A stretch of DNA of 38,406 nucleotides from CAYQDR01 sp964416315 (GCA_964416315.1 CAYQDR010000037.1:1-38406), one strand, 5' to 3'; positions 25,722 to 33,671 are shown, numbered from the stretch's first letter. The notes: a model not told the origin generated them from the letters alone. Program-made: numbers and translations.

Positions 25722-26237
25722 GTGGGCGAGCTGCCGACACGCGTCGAGTACCGGGGGATGGCGCTCATCGTCCCGGAGACCGACTCGGAGTGGCGCGGCT
25801 ACTTCGAGGCCGCGCGCGCGGGCCGGCTCGTCGTCCGCCGCTGCGCGGAGTGCGGGCTCCTCCGCTACCCGCCCGGCGCCGGCTGCCCGTGGTGCGGGTC
25901 GCTCGCCTGGGGCTGGCAGGAGGTCTCGGGCCGCGGGACCATCTACTCCTACGAGGTCGTCGTCCAGGCGATCCAGCCCGGCTTCCGCGACTGGGCGCCC
26001 TACGCCGTGGTCGTCGTCGAGCTGGACGAGCAGCGGGGCGTCCCCACGCCCGACGACGGCGTGCGGCTCGTGGCGAACCTGCTCAAGCCGGACTTCACCA
26101 CCGAGGCCGAAGCGCGGGTCGCCATCGGGGCGCGCGTGGACGTCCTCTTCCAGCCCATCGCGCCCGACTTCGTCCTGCCGCAGTTCCGCCTCGCCGACGA
26201 GCCGCCGGCCGGACCCCTCTGGCGGCTCCCCGGCTGA
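25722..26237 (+). CDS. DUF35 (ChsH2-type) OB-fold zinc-ribbon acyl-CoA-associated protein
   Basis: The 171-residue protein has the DUF35 layout. A helical start (WRGYFEAARAGRLVVRRC) is followed by a rubredoxin-like zinc ribbon with C41, C44, C55 and C58 (CAECG...CPWCG). An OB-fold (about 65-165) follows, with GTIYSYEVV and VVVELDE strands. DUF35 proteins bind acyl-CoA and partner with thiolase-like enzymes, including the Ltp2 aldolase and archaeal HMG-CoA synthase complexes. It directly follows the Cys-less thiolase-like gene and is probably its subunit. GTG at 25722 is the start. The reading frame is intact. Confidence 0.92.
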   Translation: MGELPTRVEYRGMALIVPETDSEWRGYFEAARAGRLVVRRCAECGLLRYPPGAGCPWCGSLAWGWQEVSGRGTIYSYEVVVQAIQPGFRDWAPYAVVVVELDEQRGVPTPDDGVRLVANLLKPDFTTEAEARVAIGARVDVLFQPIAPDFVLPQFRLADEPPAGPLWRLPG

Positions 26238-26259
26238 CCCGCGAGTGGCGCGCGGGCGG

Positions 26260-26856
26260 ATGACGCGGCGGCGGCGACGGCCGCTAGCCCGGCCGTTCTA
26301 CTTCCGCCCCGCCCGCGTGGTGGCGCGCGACCTCCTGGGCTGCCTCCTCGTCTCTCGCCTGGGCGGCACCCTGACCGCCGGGCGCATCGTGGAGACCGAG
26401 GCCTACCTGGGCCCGGAGGACGCCGCCTCGCACGCGGCGTTTCGGCCCTCCAGTCACGCGCTCTTCTACGGTGAGGGCGGGCGCGCCTACGTCTTCGTGA
26501 ACTACGGGATGCACTACTGCCTCAACGCCATCACCGGCCGCGCCAGCGCGCCCGGCTGCGTCCTCCTCCGCGCGCTGGAGCCGGTGGCCGGGCGCCGGAC
26601 GATGGCCCGGCGGCGCGGCGTGCCGGCGGACTCCCCACGCCTCGCCACCGGGCCGGGGAACCTCACGCGGGCCCTGGGCATCACCACCCGCGCGAACGGT
26701 GCCGACCTCACCCGGGGGCCGCTGACCATCGAGCCGGCCGACGCCGCCCGCGACTGCCGCATCGCCCGCGGGCCCCGGGTCGGGATCACGCGGGCCCGGG
26801 ACCTCCGCCTGCGCTTCTGGATCGCCGGCAACCGCTATGTGTCGACGCCGCGCTGA
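26260..26856 (+). CDS. 3-methyladenine DNA glycosylase, AAG/MPG family
   Basis: The 198-residue enzyme should remove alkylated and deaminated purines from DNA. It has the AAG fold signature IVETEAYLGPEDAASHA, where E47 and Y49 match the catalytic Glu125 and Tyr127 of human AAG. It also has FVNYGMHYCLNAITG, VLLRALEP and LATGPGNLTRALGI. The ATG at 26260 lies 22 bases after the DUF35 stop, so it may be co-transcribed with the MFS-thiolase-DUF35 run without sharing its function. An Arg-rich N-terminus (TRRRRRP) may help DNA binding. The longer open frame into the thiolase region is a shadow. Length is normal for bacterial members. Confidence 0.94.
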   Translation: MTRRRRRPLARPFYFRPARVVARDLLGCLLVSRLGGTLTAGRIVETEAYLGPEDAASHAAFRPSSHALFYGEGGRAYVFVNYGMHYCLNAITGRASAPGCVLLRALEPVAGRRTMARRRGVPADSPRLATGPGNLTRALGITTRANGADLTRGPLTIEPADAARDCRIARGPRVGITRARDLRLRFWIAGNRYVSTPR

Positions 26857-26875
26857 ACTGGACGGAACGCGGATC

Positions 26876-27394
26876 CTAGCGGGTCAGCCGCGCGCGGATC
26901 TCCTCCCAGGCCTTGTCGGCCAGGAGGCGCACCTCGTCCCGGAGGAGCGGCTGGATCGGGTGCGGGATGACGACGGGGCGGTAGTCCGGGAGCCCGAGCG
27001 CCCGGGCCTGGGCGTCGGCCGCCCGGGCGAACTCGGTCGTGATCACGGTCGCGGTCGGCTTGCCCTGATCCTCGAAGAAGACGCCGTCGTGCACACTGCA
27101 CGTGGTGCACGACCCTCAGTCGGCCAGGGCCTCGACGACCGCGTCGGCCGACGCGAGCACCTCCTGGCGGAGCGCGTCCGGGGCCGGCTTCGCGAACGTC
27201 GGCTTCGCGACGCGGAGGACCGCCCTCGGGCGCCCCTCGGCCCGGAGCAGCTCCTCGATCCGGTCGAGGAAGAAGTTCCCCTTGGGCTTCGAGATGTCGA
27301 GCAGGGCGACGACCTTGCCCTCGAGGCTCGACAGCCGGGGGGCGTGCCGCCGGGGTGCGGCAGCGGAATCGGTGGGGTCGAGGAATTCGGCCAT
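26876..27394 (-). CDS. UGSC-motif selenoprotein, TGA at codon 93 read as selenocysteine
   Basis: Standard translation gives two pieces, MAEFLDPT...VVEALAD ending at TGA 27116-27118 and a second piece to 26876. They are in the same frame. Reading the TGA as Sec gives one 172-residue protein with the motif U93-G-S-C96-T-T-C99-S-V-H-D. This is the family in which UGSC or CGSC is the redox centre. The N-terminal half (LEGKVVALLDISKPKGNFFLDR) and the C-terminal half (ARALGLPDYRPVVIPHPI) match its usual shape. A perfect stem-loop begins two bases after the TGA. GGAG precedes the ATG. It is the third gene of a tight run after an LLM flavoenzyme and a conserved protein. The substrate is unknown; a thiol/selenol redox reaction is likely. 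Confidence 0.88.
27086..27118 (-). promoter_or_regulatory. candidate bacterial SECIS stem-loop with its TGA
   Basis: On the minus strand, TGA (27116-27118) is followed by GG and then a perfect 9-bp stem, GTCGTGCAC with GTGCACGAC. The 10-base loop is CACGTGCAGT and includes a GT. Bacterial SECIS elements lie directly after the UGA within the coding sequence and recruit SelB, which fits. A simple GC-rich hairpin is the alternative, but its position makes SECIS likely. Confidence 0.75.
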
Positions 27395-27408
27395 GCGGCT
27401 GCTCCTTC

Positions 27409-28443
27409 CTATGGCGTGATCTTCTCGATGACGAGCTGGCTCCCGCCGGAAAACGTGAAGCCGGGGATGACCGCGGAGAACCGCCCCGCCGTCCCGCCGG
27501 CCACCAGCACGATCAGGTTCTCGGGGCCCCGGAACTTCGGGACCCGCGTCGCCTCGCGGGCGGGGTCGGCGAACTTCGCCCGGACCGACTCGGGCAGGCC
27601 CTCGCCCCACTCGTCGTCGGGGATCAGCTCGCGGACCGGGAGCTGGCAGCGCTCCCAGAGGTACTGGCGGATCCGCGGCTTGTCCCAGCCGTCGTCGGCG
27701 AGCGTCCGGGCGTGCTCGGGCGAGAGGACGACGAGCGTGTCGCCGTAGCCCGTGAGCTTGCAGTGCCAGGCCGTCATGAGGCTCGCCGCGATCGAGTTGA
27801 GGATCTGGTGGCCCCGGCGGCTCCGGTGGTCGTAGACCTGGTGAGGCGCCTCCCCGGCAAAAGCGGCGACCGTGCTGTCCTCGGGCGCGAACCCACGCTC
27901 GACGTGGAGCGGGGGCCAGGGGCTCGCCTCCTCGTGCTCGCCGATGCAGTAGGTGTAGCGGCCCGGGTGGCCGAAGGTAGACATCGAGACCACCCCGGGG
28001 CGCGACCCGCCGAGGTTCCACATGACGAGCCGCACGGCGCGCCCGATGGTCGCGTTCGCGCGCCAGCCGGGGCCGAAGACGCCCACGCCGGAGTTCAGAT
28101 CGAGATCCTTCCGGATGGGCCCGTTGACGATCAGGAGGGGTGAGGCGGCGTTCGTGGTCGCTCCGACGCCGTGGAGCGCGAAGGGCTCGGCGCAGATCGC
28201 GCGGACCGCCGCGAGGATCACCGGCATGTACTCGGGGCGGCCGCCGGCCAGGACCGCATTGACCGCGATCTTCTCGACGGTCCCCCGCCCCAGGTTCGGC
28301 GGGACGACCGCGACCAGCTCGTCGGCCGGCCGGCCGGTCGCCGCGACGCACCGGCGAACGAGCTCGGGCGTCGGCGGGATGACCGGCAGGCCGTCCGTCA
28401 CGCCGCGCGCGTAGAGCTGCTCGAAGGCCTCGAACGCGTCCAT
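27409..28443 (-). CDS. conserved protein of unknown function in the selenoprotein operon
   Basis: The 344-residue protein starts MDAFEAFEQLYARGVTDG. It has several striking low-variation segments: GLPVIPPTPELVRR, GTVEKIAVNAVLAGGRPEYMPV, SPLLIVNGPIRKDLDLNSG, GPGWRANATIGRAVRLVM and GEHEEASPWPPLHVERG. No signal peptide or membrane segment is obvious. I recall similar sequences annotated only as hypothetical, but I cannot name a domain. Internal GG, NGP and EH motifs suggest an enzyme with metal or cofactor binding. The gene ends 14 bases before the UGSC selenoprotein and begins five bases after the LLM gene, so the three are likely one functional unit. I make no functional assignment beyond that. 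Confidence 0.8.
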   Translation of the reverse strand: MDAFEAFEQLYARGVTDGLPVIPPTPELVRRCVAATGRPADELVAVVPPNLGRGTVEKIAVNAVLAGGRPEYMPVILAAVRAICAEPFALHGVGATTNAASPLLIVNGPIRKDLDLNSGVGVFGPGWRANATIGRAVRLVMWNLGGSRPGVVSMSTFGHPGRYTYCIGEHEEASPWPPLHVERGFAPEDSTVAAFAGEAPHQVYDHRSRRGHQILNSIAASLMTAWHCKLTGYGDTLVVLSPEHARTLADDGWDKPRIRQYLWERCQLPVRELIPDDEWGEGLPESVRAKFADPAREATRVPKFRGPENLIVLVAGGTAGRFSAVIPGFTFSGGSQLVIEKITP

Positions 28444-28448
28444 CGCCC

Positions 28449-29481
28449 TCAGCGGAAGCGCGGCATGACCTTCTCGGCGAACCGGCGCATCGAGCCGCGC
28501 ACCGCCGCGTCGGCGAGGCCGCCGACGTTCATCCAGCAGATGATGTAGGTGAGCCCGAGCGCCTCGCGGAGGAGGGCGAGCCGCTCCGTCACGCGCTCGG
28601 CGTCCCCGAAGAGCAGGACCTCCTCGGCCAGGTACTCGTACGTCACCGCCTCGAGGTTGCCCTTCGCGCGGGCGTAGAACCGGTAGGCCTCAGGGACCTT
28701 CGCCGGGTCCGTGGACTCGGCGACGACGCGGGCGAACGTCCTGAAGTACCACATCGCGCCGCGTCGCGGCCGCGTCCTCGCCGACGTGGGTGAAGTAGAG
28801 CGCGGGGATCTCGAGCTCGGCGGCCGGATGACCGCTCTCGCGCCAGACCCGCGCGTAGGCCTCGTAGGCCCCCTGCATGAGGTGGACGGGCGTGATGGAG
28901 GGCGCGGACAGGAACTTCTCTCCCTGGCGGGCGACGCGCTCGAAGGTGTCCGGGCTCACGCACGCGATCCGGATCGGCGGGTGCGGCTTCTGCACGGGCT
29001 TCGGCAGCACCTCGACGTCCCGGACGCGGTAGTGCTTCCCTTCGAAGCTCACCCGCTCCCGCGTCCACGCCTGCTTGATGATCGCGAGCGCCTCGTCGAA
29101 CCGCTCCCGGCTCTCGCTCATGGGGAGGTCGAAGCCCGCGTACTCGGCGGGCTGGTAGCCGCGCCCGACGCCGAAGTCGACCCGCCCGCCCGAGAGCAGA
29201 TCCACCATGGCCCACTCCTCGGCGATACGCAGCGGGTGGTTGAACGGGAGGATCGTGACGGCGGTGCCGAGACGCACCCGGCGGGTGCGCTGCGCCAGGG
29301 CGCCGGCCAGGACGGCCATCGAGGGACAGATCCCGTACTCGGAGAAGTGGTGCTCGGCGAGCCAGACCGCGTCGAACCCGAGCTCCTCGGCGTAGGCCGC
29401 CTGGCCGAGGGCGTCCGCGTAGACGCGCTCCTGCGGCTTCCCGGGCGGCTGCTCGAGGAGGAAGAAGACGCCGAACTTCAT
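28449..29481 (-). pseudogene. LLM-class flavin-dependent oxidoreductase interrupted by a frameshift
   Basis: Residues from 29481 give a luciferase-like monooxygenase: MKFGVFFLLEQPPGK, FDAVWLAEHHFSEYG, LPFNHPLRIAEEWAMVD, GRVDFGVGRGYQPAEY and EALAIIKQAW. After LYFTHVGEDAAATRR (near 28755-28765) the frame breaks into unrelated sequence. The expected continuation MWYFRTFARVVAES is in the next minus-strand frame and runs to a stop at 28449. Together they make a full-length enzyme of about 340 residues, apart from a few missing residues at the junction. Such enzymes use FMN or F420 to oxidise or cleave substrates. It could be a real pseudogene, or an assembly or sequencing error in a GC-rich run. 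Read evidence would settle this. It heads the selenoprotein operon. Confidence 0.85.
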
Positions 29482-29533
29482 CGGTCACCTCCGACCCGTC
29501 GGATGCCGACATACTACACCCGCCGCGAGTGTC

Positions 29534-29562
29534 TTGACCGCCCCCGGCCCGCGGCCTAAGCT
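29534..29562 (+). promoter_or_regulatory. candidate promoter for the DJ-1/GS/cupin/amidohydrolase run
   Basis: TTGACC (29534-29539) is followed after 17 bp by TAAGCT (29557-29562). It lies about 30 bp before the DJ-1/PfpI start. The -35 box is good and the -10 box weak. Confidence 0.4.
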
Positions 29563-29592
29563 GACGGCACCGCGAAGCAAAGGAGCGGGGCC

Positions 29593-30216
29593 ATGGACAA
29601 GTGGAACGTCGGGATCCTGATCTTCGACGGCGTGGAGGTGCTGGACTTCGCCGGCCCCTTCGAGGTCTTCTCGCGCACGCGGCTCGTCCCCGGCGTGGAC
29701 TCGCGCCGCTCGGAGGAGACTGCGCCGTTCAAGGTCTTCACCGTCGCCAAGGTCCGCGCCTTCGTGACCGCCACCGGGGGCCTCCAGCTCGTCCCGCACC
29801 ACGAGTTCGCGGACGCCCCGCGGATCGACCTCCTCGTCGTCCCCGGCGGCTTGGGCACGCGCGCCCTGCTCCAGGACACCGCGACGCTCGACTGGATCAA
29901 GAGGGTCGCCGCGAGCGCCCGCAAGGTCACCTCCGTCTGCACCGGCTCGCTCCTCTACGCGAAGGCCGGACTCCTCCGGGGCCGCCGCGCGACGACCCAC
30001 TGGGGGGCGCTCGACCTCCTCGCCTCGCTCGACGCCTCGATGACGGTCGAGCGGGAGCCCCGGGTCGTGGACGACGGGATCATCACGTCGGCGGGCGTCG
30101 CCTCCGGGATCGACATGGCCTTCTACGTCGTCGAGTCGCTCTTCGGGCGCGAGGTGGCCGACGAGACCGCCCGCTACATCGAGTACCGGCGGGTCGCGAC
30201 CGCGCAGCCGGCGTGA
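29593..30216 (+). CDS. DJ-1/PfpI family protein, isonitrile-hydratase-like
   Basis: The 207-residue protein has the DJ-1/PfpI (GATase-like) fold. The N-terminus is VGILIFDGVEVLDFAGPFEVF, which contains the conserved Asp-Phe-Ala-Gly-Pro stretch. The nucleophile elbow is SVCTGSLLYAKAGLL (Cys116), followed by RRATTHWGALDLL. The pattern DFAGP...CTGS...ATTHW is that of isonitrile hydratase InhA and of the GATase half of AraC-type regulators. No DNA-binding domain is present, so an enzyme is likelier. AAAGGAG lies close before the ATG. It lies directly upstream of a glutamine-synthetase-like gene (10 bases), with possible shared regulation. The true substrate is unknown. Confidence 0.88.
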   Translation: MDKWNVGILIFDGVEVLDFAGPFEVFSRTRLVPGVDSRRSEETAPFKVFTVAKVRAFVTATGGLQLVPHHEFADAPRIDLLVVPGGLGTRALLQDTATLDWIKRVAASARKVTSVCTGSLLYAKAGLLRGRRATTHWGALDLLASLDASMTVEREPRVVDDGIITSAGVASGIDMAFYVVESLFGREVADETARYIEYRRVATAQPA

Positions 30217-30226
30217 GGGCGCCGCC

Positions 30227-31618
30227 ATGTCCACCAAGCGGACCCAGGGGACGCAGCCCGGCGAGGACCGCCAGCCCCGGGACATCCTGCGGACGTGCAA
30301 GGCCCAAGACATCCAGCTCGTCCGCTTCCTCTACTGCGGGAACGACGGCCTGATCCGCGGCAAGTCCTGCCACACCAGGTTCCTCAACTCCTACCTCCGA
30401 TCCGGCATCGGGCTGACCGTGGCCATGCAGTCCTTCAACATGCTCGACCAGCTCGTCCCGGAGGGCTCCTTCGGTCCGGTCGGCGAGGTCCGGCTCGCGC
30501 CCGACCCGGAGACCTTCACCGTCCTCCCCTACACCCCGAAGTCGGCGCGCCTCCTCTGCGACATGGTGACGCTCGAGGGCGCGCCGTGGGGCGCGTGCAC
30601 CCGGAGCTTCCTCAAGCGGATGATCGTGCGGGCGCGCCAGGCCGGGCTCGTGCTCCGCGCGGCCTTCGAGAACGAGTTCAGCCTGGCCCGGCGGGAGGGG
30701 GACCGCTACGTCCCGCTGGACCGCAGCCCGTGCTTTTCGACGATCGGCATGGACTCGGCCGCCCCCGTCATGATCGAGCTGATCGAGGCCCTCCAGGCCC
30801 AGGGGGTCTACCCCGAGCAGTACTACGCCGAGCTGGGGCCGGGGCAGCAGGAGCTGCCCGTCCGCTTCGCCGACGCCCTCCGCGCGGCCGACAACCAGAT
30901 CACGGTCCGGGAGACGGCGCGGGGCGTCGCCCTCAAGCACGGCCTCCTCGCCTCGTTCGCCCCGAAGCCCTTCCCCGACCAGGCCGGCAACGGGAGCCAC
31001 ATCCACGGGAGCCTCTGGCGAATCAAGGATGGGAAGAACCACTTCCACGACGAGCGGGGCCGCTATGGCCTCTCCGCGGCCGGCTACGCGTTCATCGGCG
31101 GGGTGCTGGCCCATCTCCCCGCGCTCGTCGCGCTGACGGCGCCGAGCGTCAACTCCTACCGGCGGCTCCAGCCGCGCTTCTGGGCGAGCGCCTACACCGC
31201 CTGGGGACCGGACAACCGCGAGGCGGCCATCCGCATTCCGTCGAAGCGCCGCGGCCTCGAGATGGAGTCCACGAACCTCGAGCTGAAGCCCTGCGACCCG
31301 TCGAACAACCCGTACCTGGCCCTCGGCGGCCTGCTCGCCGCCGGCCTGGACGGGATCGAGCGAAAGCTCGACCCGGGCGAGCCGGCGCTGGGGGACCCGG
31401 ACACGATCCCGGAGGCGGAGCGGCAGCGGCGCGGGATCCGCCGGCTCCCGGCCTCGCTGGGCGAGGCGCTGGACGCCCTGGAGCGGGACGAGGTGCTGAT
31501 GGCCGCGCTGGGCGCGACGCTGGCCAAGGAATACCTCGCCGTCAAGCGCTCCGAGGTCCGCGGATTCGAGGGGAAGGACGTCGCCTTCGAGATCGAGCAC
31601 CATTTCTACAAGTATTGA
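30227..31618 (+). CDS. glutamine synthetase-family ligase (GlnA/PuuA/FluG-C-type)
   Basis: The 463-residue protein has the GS beta-Grasp and catalytic domains. The catalytic part includes FENEFSLAR (metal-binding Glu), YYAELGPGQQELPVRFADALRAADN, GNGSHIHGSLW, NSYRRLQPRFWASAYTAWG (Arg), and the ESTNLELKPCDPSNNPYLALGGLLAAGLDGI end. This is a GS-like gamma-glutamyl ligase rather than ammonium-assimilating GlnA: there is no adenylylation-site Tyr context. Candidate substrates are amines, as in PuuA, or the unknown ligand of FluG. The following cupin and amidohydrolase genes resemble the other half of FluG/NodGS. The start is the ATG ten bases after the DJ-1 stop. Confidence 0.93.
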   Translation: MSTKRTQGTQPGEDRQPRDILRTCKAQDIQLVRFLYCGNDGLIRGKSCHTRFLNSYLRSGIGLTVAMQSFNMLDQLVPEGSFGPVGEVRLAPDPETFTVLPYTPKSARLLCDMVTLEGAPWGACTRSFLKRMIVRARQAGLVLRAAFENEFSLARREGDRYVPLDRSPCFSTIGMDSAAPVMIELIEALQAQGVYPEQYYAELGPGQQELPVRFADALRAADNQITVRETARGVALKHGLLASFAPKPFPDQAGNGSHIHGSLWRIKDGKNHFHDERGRYGLSAAGYAFIGGVLAHLPALVALTAPSVNSYRRLQPRFWASAYTAWGPDNREAAIRIPSKRRGLEMESTNLELKPCDPSNNPYLALGGLLAAGLDGIERKLDPGEPALGDPDTIPEAERQRRGIRRLPASLGEALDALERDEVLMAALGATLAKEYLAVKRSEVRGFEGKDVAFEIEHHFYKY

Positions 31619-31642
31619 TGCTCCGCAACCGAGGGGGGCAGG

Positions 31643-32023
31643 ATGACCGCGCATCCGATCCGTGACTTCCAGCCGGTGCCGACTCGGCCCGGGACGCGGG
31701 CCCGCGACCTGATCGCGACCGAGCACGGCGTGACGTCGTTCTTCGTCTCGGAGCTCCTGATGGAGGAGGGAGCGTCGGTGCCGCTGCACACCCATCCGAT
31801 CGAGGAGGCCTGGGTCGTCACCGAGGGCGCCCTGACGGTCCGGATGGGCGACGAAACGCTCGTCATCCCCGCCGAGTCGGTCGTCCGGATCCCCCCGGGG
31901 GTGCCCCACGCCGTCCGGAACGCCGGGCCTGTTCAGGCCCGGGCGCTGGCGGCGGCACCCTGGAATCGCGCCACCTTCTTCAAGGAGGCCACCACCTACC
32001 TGGAAGGCCAGCCGCGGGAGTGA
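31643..32023 (+). CDS. cupin-domain protein
   Basis: The 126-residue protein is a single small cupin. The first motif is VPLHTHPIEEAWVVTEGALTVRMGDE, with HxH and a following Glu as metal ligands. The second motif has GVPHAVRN supplying the third His. It could be a metal-dependent dioxygenase, isomerase or a metal/ligand sensor. The gene follows the GS-like ligase by 24 bases, and its stop overlaps the amidohydrolase start (GTGA). No DNA-binding domain is present, so regulator status is unlikely. Substrate is unknown. The genomic coupling suggests it acts on the same pathway as its neighbours. Confidence 0.85.
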   Translation: MTAHPIRDFQPVPTRPGTRARDLIATEHGVTSFFVSELLMEEGASVPLHTHPIEEAWVVTEGALTVRMGDETLVIPAESVVRIPPGVPHAVRNAGPVQARALAAAPWNRATFFKEATTYLEGQPRE

Positions 32024-33156
32024 CGCCGCCCCCGGACCTGTCGGCCATGCCCGTCGTGGACGGGCACTGTCACCCGCTCCTCCCCGACCCCTGGAGCATC
32101 TCGCCCGAGACGTTCCTGGGCCTCTTCACCGAGGCCCGCTCCGGCACCATGGCCGCCCACGTCCCGCACACGGGCTACTACCGGCGCGCGCTCCGTGCCC
32201 TGGCGAGCCTCGTCGGCACCGAGCCGCGAGTCGAGGACGTCCTCGCTCGGCGCGCGGCGGTCGGCGCGAACGTCGCGCGACGGGCGCTCGAGGAGATGCG
32301 GGTCGCAGCGCTCCTCGTCGATACCGGGCACCCGCCGGAGGCGATGGGGCTCGACGAGATGCGCCGGCTTCTCCCGTGCCCGATCCACGAGGTCTTCCGG
32401 ATCGAGATGGCGGCCGAGCGCCTCCTCGGGCGAGGACTCTCCTGCGACGAGTTCCTGGAGGCGTTCCGGGGCGACCTGGGCCGGGCCGCCGAGCGCTGCG
32501 TCGCGCTCAAGACGATCGTCGCCTACCGCTCGGGGCTCGCCGTCCGCGAGTGGCCGCGGGAGGACGTCGCCGCGGCGTACGTCCGCGCCCTGGGGCGGGT
32601 TCGGGACGGGGGGCCGGCGCGCCTGACCGACAAGCCGCTCCTCGACACGCTGGTCCACGCGGCGCTGGAGGCCGCGCGCGCGACGGGTCGCCCGCTCCAG
32701 GTCCACACGGGCCTCGGCGACCCCGACATCGATCTCCTCCACGCGAACCCGCTCCTGCTCCGCCCGCTTCTCGAGGATCCCCGGTGGCGCGAGGTGCGCC
32801 TGGTGCTCCTCCACATGGCCTACCCCTACGTCCGCGAGGCGGCGTTCATGGCGGCCGTCTGGCCCCAGGTCTACGTCGATCTCTCGGTCGTGCCCGCGTT
32901 CCTCGGACCCGGGAGCATCCCGCCGCTGGTCGAGGCGCTGGCCCTCGCGCCCGCCAGCAAGCTCCTCTACGGCTCGGACGTGGGCGGGCTCCCCGAGCTG
33001 TTCGCGCTCGCGGCCGGCTGGACGCGGGCCGCGCTCGGCGAGGCGCTCGGCTGGCTGGTCGAGCGCGGCGGGCTGACCGGCGAGGAGGCGGGATCCGCCG
33101 GTCGCCAGATCCTGGCGGGAAACGCCGAGGCCCTGTACGGCCTGCGACCTCCCTGA
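32020..33156 (+). CDS. FluG-type amidohydrolase family protein
   Basis: The 378-residue TIM-barrel amidohydrolase has metal ligands at HCH (VVDGHCHPLL), LQVHTGLGD and LLHMAYPY, and the terminal Asp in LLYGSDVGG. The ALKTIVAYRSGL stretch closely matches the N-terminal amidohydrolase half of FluG and plant NodGS proteins. In those proteins it is fused to a GS-like half. Here the GS-like ligase is a separate gene two genes upstream. It probably hydrolyses an amide or decarboxylates a substrate, with the ligase acting in the reverse or a related step. GTG at 32020 overlaps the cupin stop. Nothing is truncated. Confidence 0.9.
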   Translation: MTPPPDLSAMPVVDGHCHPLLPDPWSISPETFLGLFTEARSGTMAAHVPHTGYYRRALRALASLVGTEPRVEDVLARRAAVGANVARRALEEMRVAALLVDTGHPPEAMGLDEMRRLLPCPIHEVFRIEMAAERLLGRGLSCDEFLEAFRGDLGRAAERCVALKTIVAYRSGLAVREWPREDVAAAYVRALGRVRDGGPARLTDKPLLDTLVHAALEAARATGRPLQVHTGLGDPDIDLLHANPLLLRPLLEDPRWREVRLVLLHMAYPYVREAAFMAAVWPQVYVDLSVVPAFLGPGSIPPLVEALALAPASKLLYGSDVGGLPELFALAAGWTRAALGEALGWLVERGGLTGEEAGSAGRQILAGNAEALYGLRPP

Positions 33157-33314
33157 CGGGCTTCCGCGTATCCGTCCGGATCCGCCCCGTATCCGCGCGG
33201 CGGCCCGCTGAGTCTCGCCGGCCCGGAAACCCACGGCGCGGCTCCGTTGCCGCCGTGGCCCGAATCTCGCATCACTCCGGGTCGAGGCCGCTCGACAGGG
33301 AGGTGCGAACGCCG

Positions 33315-33671
33315 ATGCGATGGATCGTGGTCGTGGGGGCGCTCCTGGTCACGACGGCGGTCTCGGCCGAAGGACGCTGGACCCGGGCGTACCTCCGCGC
33401 GCTCCCGGACGACGCCTTCGCCGTCGTCGAGATGCGGCCGGACGGCCGGCGCGCACGCCGCCTCCCCCACCACGACGCCGAGGGGTGCGTGGATCGGCCC
33501 CACCTGAGAAGCGCCCTCGGCCGTCTGCGCCAGGTGCAGTGGCTCGACCCAGCGCAGGGGCCGCGGGCGCGCGAGCACATCGAGGAGCACCTCCGGGAGC
33601 TGCGGACGATTTCCGGCCCGCCGTCGGCGGGGTGCCGCGGCCGCCACATCGCGCCGGCACCGGAGGGGTGA
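33315..33671 (+). CDS. small secreted protein of unknown function
   Basis: The 118-residue product begins MRWIVVVGALLVTTAVSAEG, a clear signal peptide. The mature part includes YLRALPDDAFAVVEMRPDGRR, LPHHDAEGCVDRPHLRSALG and LRQVQWLDPA. I recall LPHHDxxGxxDxPHLRxAL-like stretches in phage-type and other hypothetical proteins of GC-rich bacteria, but I cannot name a family or function. GGGAGG lies 10-11 bases upstream of the ATG, so it looks like a real gene. It sits alone between the amidohydrolase and a TA pair, ending in front of a hairpin. Confidence 0.65.
   Translation: MRWIVVVGALLVTTAVSAEGRWTRAYLRALPDDAFAVVEMRPDGRRARRLPHHDAEGCVDRPHLRSALGRLRQVQWLDPAQGPRAREHIEEHLRELRTISGPPSAGCRGRHIAPAPEG

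Noticed and set aside
27102..27419. Plus-strand frames over the selenoprotein region
   Set aside because: They lack homology and start sites; the minus-strand frame has a UGSC motif and SECIS-like hairpin.
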